20,176 nt of DNA, from positions 1 to 20,176 of the forward strand of contig QALW01000036.1 of the NCBI GenBank assembly GCA_003150515.1. The letters run 5' to 3'. The position numbers were made by a program, and so were the translations under genes. The notes under the pieces were generated by a model. That model was not told the origin of the DNA. It worked only from the letters and a program-made list of their open reading frames with translations, and did no database searches. The stretch's first letter is position 1. The number at the start of each line of letters is the position of its first letter. Positions 14,781 through 20,176 of this stretch are shown one piece after another. This stretch comes from Selenomonadales bacterium (GTDB lineage: Bacteria > Bacillota > Clostridia > Christensenellales > QALW01).

Positions 14781-15139
14781 TTTGGGATTTTGTTAAAGCT
14801 TTTTTAATTGGCGGATTGATTTGTATGCTGTGTCAGATTGTTATAGATAAAACTAAGCTGACCTCCGCGAGAATCTTGGTGGGATTGGTTACTCTTGGCG
14901 TTATTTTAAGCGCCGTGGGTATTTATAAGCCTTTTGCCCAATGGGCGGGCGCAGGCGCAACCGTGCCTCTTTTGGGCTTTGGGCATTCTCTGGCTCAGGG
15001 CGCTATAGAGGCTGTTAAAAAGGACGGCCTGCTGGGCGCGTTTACAGGCGGAATAACCGCGACCGCCGGAGGAATAGCGGCGGCAGTGTTTTTCGGATAT
15101 CTGAACGCCTTAATATTCAGTTCAAGAGAGAAAAAATAG
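14777..15139 (+). CDS. spoVAE: Stage V sporulation protein AE (SpoVAEb type)
   Basis: Membrane protein of 120 residues, the short SpoVAEb form found in Clostridia. Spans lie near residues 5-23, 33-50 and 88-112. The central GIYKPFAQWAGAGATVPLLG matches the paralogous segment of SpoVAC. It is translated from ATG 14777 within the spoVAD end, with AGAGGTG about 7 nt upstream. Last gene of the spoVA set; no + strand terminator is obvious after it. Confidence 0.95.
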   Translation: MIWDFVKAFLIGGLICMLCQIVIDKTKLTSARILVGLVTLGVILSAVGIYKPFAQWAGAGATVPLLGFGHSLAQGAIEAVKKDGLLGAFTGGITATAGGIAAAVFFGYLNALIFSSREKK

Positions 15140-15331
15140 CATCGGTTTTAATGGAAAAAAGAAAGGGCCGGAATATCGCTAATGCCACATAAGGAAATAA
15201 TTTTATTATTAATGAAATACACAGCTTATAGGCGTTGTAAAGGAAGGAAAGACTTTAAAACAGGCATGAAAAAATCATACAAGGTGTATGCAGCAGAGAT
15301 TTATAATTTAGAAATGATATGCGCAAAAGAA
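15140..15331. other. Spacer after spoVAEb with no supported gene
   Basis: An open frame at 15182-15370 on + would give a 62-residue basic peptide, but it has no ribosome-binding site, runs through the terminator hairpin and shows no recognisable motif. No promoter or repeat stands out here. Confidence 0.4.
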
Positions 15332-15363
15332 AACGGCGGCAAGGAGAAATCTTTGCCGCCGTT
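15321..15363 (-). terminator. Rho-independent terminator for the minus-strand pair
   Basis: Perfect 11-bp stem AACGGCGGCAA (15332-15342)/TTGCCGCCGTT (15353-15363) with a 10-nt loop. Read on the minus strand it is followed by TTCTTTTGCG, a T-rich tail; on + only AATTTAG follows. It lies 4 nt after the stop of the 58-aa gene. It may also stop spoVA transcription from the other side. Confidence 0.75.
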
Positions 15364-15366
15364 AAT

Positions 15367-15543
15367 TTAGTCATCTTCATTATTCAACCACTCTGAAATA
15401 AAATGCAAATCGCCTGTTTCCATATCCATTGCCATATTATTACCCATACGCATTAGTAAATCACCATCCGAGTCTATTGCCATATTATCCGATATTGTAT
15501 GTGCAAACTTTCCATCTTCATAGTCCCAAAAATGCTTTCCCAT
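15367..15543 (-). CDS. 58-aa acidic protein with short internal repeats
   Basis: ATG is read from 15543, with AGTAGGAG about 8 nt upstream, and the frame ends at TAA 15367-15369. The product is acidic and methionine-rich. After WDYEDGKFAHTIS (residues 6-18), two 16-residue units align: DNMAIDSDGDLLMRMG (19-34) and NNMAMDMETGDLHFIS (35-50), sharing NMA, D and GDL at equal spacing; the first segment has a similar DG turn. A small stacked beta-hairpin is a reasonable guess. There is no signal peptide or membrane span. It lies 92 nt downstream of the HTH gene on the same strand and just before a terminator, so both are probably one transcript. No function can be assigned. Confidence 0.7.
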   Translation of the reverse strand: MGKHFWDYEDGKFAHTISDNMAIDSDGDLLMRMGNNMAMDMETGDLHFISEWLNNEDD

Positions 15544-15635
15544 AAATTTATTCTCCTACTCTCTTTTAATAATTTTATAGTTTTTCTTTCTGAATATAAT
15601 TCATTTAATACAGAATATAGTAATTAGTCTATGCA

Positions 15636-16733
15636 TCATCTCGGTTTATTGAATTTCGGTAATTGATTTATTAAAGACCTTATCTCATCATCATTCACTT
15701 CCACATCGACAGAAATAACAATATCATAAATATCGTAGCAATCTTGATTTCTGAAATTTTTTAATCCGCCAAGTTCATTACAAATATAATAATCGTCAAA
15801 AGCAATCTCATTAGCTATTTTTCCATTATGGTTAATTCCAAATTCTAATATATCTATTGCTCTATGCTTATATTTATCCAAGTGTTTCAAAGCATATCTT
15901 AAACAGTTATTGATTATCGGGTTGATGGAATGATATGTAATAGAATCAACTTGTTTTTTTCTTCTGCCAATACTCCCCAGCTTAAGCTCGTAAGATTTTT
16001 TTTCAAATATTGAATGAAATAGGTCATCATTATCCAACATAATTTCCAAATATTCACCTTGACAAAAAATACATTTTTCTGTGGCATAGTGACCATTTGT
16101 AAAAAACATATTGTAGGAATCATAAATATCGTTGAACAGTTCTACATCATTCATACTTGCAACAAGTCGAGCAAACTCAATACTGTTTTCAAAATCAATC
16201 CATGTTACACCTTTATCTTTCTTAAATTCAAATTGATTATGATACCATTTCAATTTTATTCCATATTCGTCGTGAAGATATCTAACACCGTTAACTGAAC
16301 TATATTCAACTACATAATCAAGGAACGTTTTGCCGAATTCGTCAGTTTGAGTAAGGATAGATTTCCCGTCATTTGCAAGTAATATATCAAATTCATCTTT
16401 ATATAATTTCAAATCATCTAAATATGCATAATATCTAAAGCCTTTATTAAACGGTACATTTTCCTTTTCAACAGGTAATTTATAGGCATCTTCATATAGT
16501 AACCGAGCCAATGAAATACCAAATATTTTTTCCAAAGGGATAATAAAGTCGTATTTAAGCGGTCTTTCTCCTTTTAGCATTTTTGAAAAATTGGACTTTT
16601 CTCTATCTGCAAATTTATATGCTTCTTGTCCTTTAATTCCTAATTCTTTAGCTATATCAGCTAGCAAATGGCTATACTTCTTAATTCCCTTTAATTTCAT
16701 ATAATGATCAATATTGCTTTTTAAATTTTTCAT
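15636..16733 (-). CDS. HTH-domain protein with ankyrin-like C-terminal region
   Basis: Protein of 365 residues. The first 80 residues look like an XRE/lambda-repressor-type helix-turn-helix in extended form (SHLLADIAKELGI at 21-33, SNFSKMLKGERPL at 47-59, then PLEKIFGISLARLLY). The remaining 285 residues have helical, ankyrin-like pieces, such as DEFGKTFLDYVVEYSSVNGVRYL (131-153, quoted in part by position) and FARLVASMNDVELF (187-200), and one CIFC motif at 221-224. No catalytic site is recognised. The start is set by GGAGG 8 nt upstream on the minus strand. The gene is clearly more AT-rich than the sporulation genes to its left, suggesting transfer. Direct repeats and an inverted repeat around its promoter suggest autoregulation. 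It could be a regulator, a phage- or defence-related protein, or part of an addiction-like pair with the 58-aa gene; none is shown. Confidence 0.7.
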   Translation of the reverse strand: MKNLKSNIDHYMKLKGIKKYSHLLADIAKELGIKGQEAYKFADREKSNFSKMLKGERPLKYDFIIPLEKIFGISLARLLYEDAYKLPVEKENVPFNKGFRYYAYLDDLKLYKDEFDILLANDGKSILTQTDEFGKTFLDYVVEYSSVNGVRYLHDEYGIKLKWYHNQFEFKKDKGVTWIDFENSIEFARLVASMNDVELFNDIYDSYNMFFTNGHYATEKCIFCQGEYLEIMLDNDDLFHSIFEKKSYELKLGSIGRRKKQVDSITYHSINPIINNCLRYALKHLDKYKHRAIDILEFGINHNGKIANEIAFDDYYICNELGGLKNFRNQDCYDIYDIVISVDVEVNDDEIRSLINQLPKFNKPR

Positions 16734-16750
16734 ATCCGAACCTCCGCATT

Positions 16751-16773
16751 CATGATATTTAGATTATATCATG
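16751..16773. promoter_or_regulatory. Minus-strand -10 box inside an inverted repeat (probable operator)
   Basis: CATGATAT (16751-16758) and ATATCATG (16766-16773) form an 8-bp inverted repeat. The minus-strand -10 box TATAAT (16763-16768) sits in it, about 30 nt before the start codon of the HTH gene. The -35 region (about 16786-16791, TGCTAA) is poor, which would suit a regulated promoter. Confidence 0.55.
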
Positions 16774-16784
16774 AATTTTGCTGT

Positions 16785-16830
16785 TTTAGCAGTCATTTAC
16801 GACAACTTTAGTAGTCAATTTTGCCTTTAG
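16785..16830. repeat. Direct repeats upstream of the HTH gene
   Basis: TTTAGCAGTCA (16785-16795) and TTTAGTAGTCA (16807-16817) differ at one base and are 22 nt apart, about two helical turns. A third partial copy, TTTAGTA, begins at 16826. They cover the -35 region of the minus-strand promoter, so they are candidate operators for the HTH protein. Confidence 0.55.
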
Positions 16831-16976
16831 TAAAAAATCATGTAAAAAAGTACATAGTTAAATTTGACAACTAATTCGTAATAATTGTTTAATAAAAAAT
16901 AAGACGATATTTATCATCAAACTACCTAAAGGAAAGATAGTAAGACATCACATACCGTAATAATCAGGGGAAAGTA
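16831..16976. other. AT-rich spacer without a supported gene
   Basis: No ORF with a ribosome-binding site, RNA gene or convincing repeat is seen between the HTH control region and the next short frame. Confidence 0.4.
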
Positions 16977-17204
16977 TTGACAGTTTCCCAAATTAAAAAA
17001 ATAGTACAACCCATTTTGCTGAGTTACGGCGTGTTATATATAAATATTTCCTTATGCGGCGGTAGAAATATTCCAGCCCTATTTATTTTGCCGCCTGTTA
17101 AATTAAAAAATTATAAGAATATTCTTTTGAATCATGGCCTGTATAAAATAATATTTAATATTTTTATTATTTGGGTATTGCATTTAAAAAAATTAATGAT
17201 ATAA
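16977..17204 (+). pseudogene. Probable remnant of a nucleotidyltransferase N-terminus
   Basis: A 75-codon frame from TTG 16977, with GGGGAAAG upstream. Its start, TVSQIKKIVQPILLSYGV followed by INISLCGGR, lines up with the N-terminus of MNT-type nucleotidyltransferases, where the pattern is IKxIVxPIxxxYGVxxVxLFGSxARG. Here the GS-x-ARG catalytic motif is broken (CGGRN) and the DxD aspartates are missing; the rest is AT-rich and unlike the family. It looks like the decayed front of such a gene, possibly from a HEPN-MNT module, but a chance frame is possible. Confidence 0.35.
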
Positions 17205-17205
17205 T
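17178..17205 (+). promoter_or_regulatory. Promoter for the large secreted protein
   Basis: Perfect -10 TATAAT (17200-17205) with a TG extension (17197-17198) and a weak -35 TTGCAT (17178-17183) at 16 nt. It lies about 63 nt upstream of ATG 17268. Confidence 0.6.
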
Positions 17206-17267
17206 AACTATAAATTCAAAATATTGTTAAGAATATTTGAAAAATTAATTATTAGGGGGAACTGAAT

Positions 17268-20129
17268 ATGAGGGGTAGGATTATTTCCAAGCTGCTGATT
17301 GTTATATTAAGCGTTATGCTGTTAAATCCTGTGCTGACAGCCGGGGGAGCTTATGCAATAGATGCCCAAAGGGAAAGCGGCGTTGAAACAAGCATGCTCA
17401 CATTTGAGCATATGCCCGAGGAATTGGCCGATTGGATATGCACGGATAATCAAACGCAGATTAATCTGGATTGCTCGGACGCTGAAGAACTGAATAATTT
17501 AACGGTAATTAATAATGATGGCACCAAAACCACGCGTTTTTTTAACAGGCCTATTAAATACGTTGAAAATAACCAAATTAAATTTATAGATAATTCTTTT
17601 AAAAAATCCAATAAGGCGAAGAGCTTTTTTACTACATATAAATATGAAAACTCTCAAAGTGATGTGAAACTTTATCTTCCTGCAAAAATAAAGGACGGAC
17701 TTTTAATGCAGTCGGAAGACATGAATCTTAGGCTTACGCCGGTTATAAAAAGCAATTCAGAGGCCGTGCTGAAAGATTTTACTTTTGCGGGAAAGACTCA
17801 GCAGATTGCTGAATATGCAAATGCGTTTGGGGAGGGCGCGCATCTTCAATATGCTTCGGTTTCAGGGGGTTTAAAGGAAAATATATTGCTTGAAAGCTGC
17901 GTTGACGGCGTTTTTGAATTTAAGCTCAGCATTCCGGGCTATTATGCGATTTTGTCTGACCGCGGCGTGAAAATTAGCTTATATTCATATGACCAGCCTG
18001 ACGCCGGCCCTAAATATGTTATAAGTCAGCCTTATGCGCTTGATTCATATCAGGGGGAGCCGGACGGGAAAGCTCATGTAGCTTTTGATAATAAGTATGA
18101 ATTAATTCAGACCGGAAATTCTGAGTATACAGTTAAAATGCTTATAGACGAGGATTTTCTGCAAAGCTCGGATACCGTTTATCCGGTGCTTATAGATCCA
18201 AGCATTGCTTACGCTTCAAGCGGCAGTATTGAAGATACATATGTCTGCGAGGCTAACGGAATAAAATATAATAACGACAGCCTTCTGCGTCTGGGTGCTG
18301 ATTCAGATCCGCTTTACGGCCGTATGAGCATATATATAAAGAATAATTTTATGTGGTATTTTCGCTATATCAGACCGGAAAATATTACGTCGGTTAGATA
18401 TTATACGGAACGGGTAGGCGTTTCTACATTATCCGGCATGTCGGCTTCTGTTTATGACTGCACAAGCGTTCATTCGCTCAGTCAGGTAACATATTCTCAG
18501 ATTGAAAACAGCACTGGAGCGCTGCAAAGCAATTCCATTGTGGATATAGCGCATACTCTCTGCGAATTTAACGTCACATCCCTGACTAAACAATGGCTCA
18601 AGAATCTGCTTAGCGAGGGCGGAAAATCATATAACTACGGCTTTATAATAAAGGCGGCCCCGAGCACAAACGGTTATATGTGCCTGCGCGCGGCGGATGA
18701 TCCTGCCGGAAACTATCCTTGTTTTGAAATAACCTATAATGAGGATACTTCTATTGCATACGGAACGTTTTATATAAGGAATAAGCAAAGCGGACAGTAT
18801 TTGGACGTATATAATCTGGGCACAGCCTCGGGCACCAGTATAATACAATTCCCCTTTAACGGCGGGGACAATCAAATGTGGCAGATTACTCATCAAAATA
18901 ACGGCCTTTATACAATTCGTCCCAAACATGCCCCCAGTATGTATCTGCAGGTGAGCGGCGGAACCAACGTGGATAACAGCCGGGTTATTCAAGGCTCCTA
19001 TAATTCCCAATATCCTTATTATAATTGGTGGCGCATTATAAAAAATGCTAACGGCACCTATCGCTTAATTCCATATATTTCCACAATTCTTGCCCTGGAT
19101 AATAACGCATCCAGCGCTAACGGCGCCAATATTCTTATAGGGGACTATTACGGATACGCTTATCAGCAGTGGGAGCTCCAAGAAGTACCAACCGGAATGG
19201 AAATAGTAACTGATAGTATAACTGTTGGGCAAAGTGTACAATTAAGCGCAAATGTTTTCCCGGCATCAGCCTATCAGGAATTAACTTGGAGCATACCTGC
19301 GGGGCAGGCGAATATGGCTACAATAACGCCTGATGGAAGATTGATGGCGACGGCAAGGGGGAGCGTTATAGTCCAGGCTCGAACTATTAATGGTATAGTG
19401 GCAACTAAGAATATATATATAGGGCCTGTTATTGACCAGCCGGCCAATAAGCCGTTTGCTGCGGGATATGGTTATAAAAATATGCCGGCCAATGCCGGGG
19501 AAGAGTGGTATAACGATCTTTTAGCGACATATGATATTAAATATAGACATGAGATAATATTTAAGTTTAATTATGAAGAATTCTATCAGGCTATACAGGA
19601 TATGGAAAGTCTATATGATACATATACAGGTAATGGGCTGGATGATGAATATTGGCAAAACTTTGCCGAAATGGCGGCAACAGTCGCGGACTATGTTATA
19701 AGCGCAATACCCATAATAGGGGATATATATTCTTTTGTAAGTTTTAGCGCTGAAATGTTAAATATTGGCACAACGGATATGGAGTTTATTGAAGATATTT
19801 TGAAATGTATGAAAGATTATGCGGGATATGAAATAAATAATAATAATGTATCACAGAAAGACAAGAATTTTGAAATAAGATTGCTGTTTGACGTTACGGG
19901 CGATAAGCAGATATATCTTTCAAGAAGTCCCAAGACAGATAATGATGGCGAGTATGAAATTCCCTATATACCCATGGCAACCATGGGGCAGAATCAGATA
20001 GAAGTATACAATTGCTTATTAAATGTTTTTTCTAACAGGGCTGGCCGTATTACCGCTTATAAGACGGCTCCCGGAGTTAATTATGCTTATCTGGGCTGGT
20101 CTGATTTAGCGGATGCTTTAAGTAATTAA
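17268..20129 (+). CDS. Secreted modular protein: DNRLRE-like, ricin-type lectin, Ig-like (Big_2) domains
   Basis: Protein of 953 residues with a signal peptide at 1-30 (basic start, hydrophobic core, cleavage likely after AYA). The N-terminal 300 residues, ending in YPVLIDPSI, resemble the leader that precedes DNRLRE domains in RHS and wall-associated proteins; a DNRLRE-like region follows (about 311-492, IEDTYVCEANG, then NVTSLTKQWL). A ricin-type beta-trefoil covers about 498-640, with QxW-type sites NQMWQI, NWWRI and QQWEL and YLDVYN. A Big_2 Ig-like domain is at about 641-720 (GQSVQLSANVFPASAYQELTW). The last 230 residues are not recognised and contain a hydrophobic helix IPIIGDIYSFVSFSAEML near 815. 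No C-terminal wall anchor is seen, so it is probably secreted or held by carbohydrate binding. The ribosome-binding site AGGGGGA precedes ATG 17268. A new gene starts 20 nt after the stop. Confidence 0.75.
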   Translation: MRGRIISKLLIVILSVMLLNPVLTAGGAYAIDAQRESGVETSMLTFEHMPEELADWICTDNQTQINLDCSDAEELNNLTVINNDGTKTTRFFNRPIKYVENNQIKFIDNSFKKSNKAKSFFTTYKYENSQSDVKLYLPAKIKDGLLMQSEDMNLRLTPVIKSNSEAVLKDFTFAGKTQQIAEYANAFGEGAHLQYASVSGGLKENILLESCVDGVFEFKLSIPGYYAILSDRGVKISLYSYDQPDAGPKYVISQPYALDSYQGEPDGKAHVAFDNKYELIQTGNSEYTVKMLIDEDFLQSSDTVYPVLIDPSIAYASSGSIEDTYVCEANGIKYNNDSLLRLGADSDPLYGRMSIYIKNNFMWYFRYIRPENITSVRYYTERVGVSTLSGMSASVYDCTSVHSLSQVTYSQIENSTGALQSNSIVDIAHTLCEFNVTSLTKQWLKNLLSEGGKSYNYGFIIKAAPSTNGYMCLRAADDPAGNYPCFEITYNEDTSIAYGTFYIRNKQSGQYLDVYNLGTASGTSIIQFPFNGGDNQMWQITHQNNGLYTIRPKHAPSMYLQVSGGTNVDNSRVIQGSYNSQYPYYNWWRIIKNANGTYRLIPYISTILALDNNASSANGANILIGDYYGYAYQQWELQEVPTGMEIVTDSITVGQSVQLSANVFPASAYQELTWSIPAGQANMATITPDGRLMATARGSVIVQARTINGIVATKNIYIGPVIDQPANKPFAAGYGYKNMPANAGEEWYNDLLATYDIKYRHEIIFKFNYEEFYQAIQDMESLYDTYTGNGLDDEYWQNFAEMAATVADYVISAIPIIGDIYSFVSFSAEMLNIGTTDMEFIEDILKCMKDYAGYEINNNNVSQKDKNFEIRLLFDVTGDKQIYLSRSPKTDNDGEYEIPYIPMATMGQNQIEVYNCLLNVFSNRAGRITAYKTAPGVNYAYLGWSDLADALSN

Positions 20130-20149
20130 GCTAATAAGGGGGAGGCCAT

Positions 20150-20176
20150 ATGTATAAGCAGGATGAAACAGCCGGC
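20150..20176 (+). CDS. Start of a further gene (partial)
   Basis: ATG 20150 has the strong Shine-Dalgarno GGGGGAGG (20138-20145) upstream; nine codons (MYKQDETAG) run off the right edge. It lies 20 nt after the secreted-protein gene and is probably in the same transcript. The product cannot be identified. Confidence 0.55.

Noticed and set aside
15182..15370. 62-residue + strand ORF after spoVAEb
   Set aside because: No ribosome-binding site, no motif, and it runs through the minus-strand terminator and the end of the 58-aa gene.
16059..16298. 79-residue + strand ORF opposite the HTH gene
   Set aside because: Antisense shadow of the HTH coding sequence without a ribosome-binding site.
18627..19010. 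127-residue minus-strand ORF inside the secreted-protein gene
   Set aside because: Antisense to the ricin-type domain, with no start signal or motif.
1..20176. CRISPR arrays, tRNA or rRNA genes, insertion sequences
   Set aside because: Looked for regularly spaced repeats, tRNA-like cloverleaf with conserved loop bases, and transposase motifs; none found. The palindrome at 257-392 lacks tRNA features.

Overview
The window looks like chromosomal DNA of a spore-forming Bacillota of the class Clostridia. The evidence is gene content: spoIVFA/spoIVFB, the complete spoIIAA-spoIIAB-sigF operon, spoVAC-spoVAD-spoVAEb, a Prp protease beside an N-terminally extended L27, and the pair of TIGR03960/DUF2344 proteins in front of RNase G. 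No marker here fixes the genus. Most genes lie on the + strand, with strong purine-rich Shine-Dalgarno sites and moderate GC.

Layout. (1) 1-526: the tail of a surface protein, a terminator, and a GC-rich 128-bp palindrome that can fold as a cloverleaf. (2) 527-3429: a RodA/FtsW-type SEDS protein, a degenerate M23 membrane protein (SpoIVFA-like) and an M50 intramembrane protease (SpoIVFB-like). (3) 3454-8685: a degenerate relative of the palindrome, a good sigma-A promoter, radical SAM protein, DUF2344 protein, RNase G, then a second strong promoter and leader driving rplU-prp-rpmA and a terminator. (4) 8721-11110: an OGG1-like DNA glycosylase and guaB, then a terminator. (5) 11210-12945: a near-consensus sigma-H promoter and the spoIIA operon, ending in a terminator. 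(6) 13022-15139: two small overlapping ORFs and spoVAC-spoVAD-spoVAEb. (7) 15332-17204: an AT-rich island with two minus-strand genes (an HTH protein and a 58-residue acidic repeat protein) sharing a terminator, a repeat-rich control region, and a probable nucleotidyltransferase remnant. (8) 17268-20176: a large secreted protein with DNRLRE-like, ricin-type lectin and bacterial Ig-like domains, and the start of a further gene.

How the genes fit together. SpoIVFA/SpoIVFB normally control activation of pro-sigma-K in the mother cell. SpoIIAA/SpoIIAB/SigF set forespore-specific transcription. SpoVA proteins move dipicolinic acid into the forespore and out again at germination. The order from rodA to rpmA is a conserved Firmicutes arrangement, but upstream min/mre genes and downstream obgE are not present in this window.

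The best candidates for something undescribed are the HTH plus 58-aa repeat-protein pair in the AT-rich island, the cloverleaf palindrome with its degenerate second copy, the hairpin that buries the spoIVFA ribosome-binding site, and the two tiny ORFs between sigF and spoVAC. All functional statements come from reading sequence and motif recognition; no database search was run.
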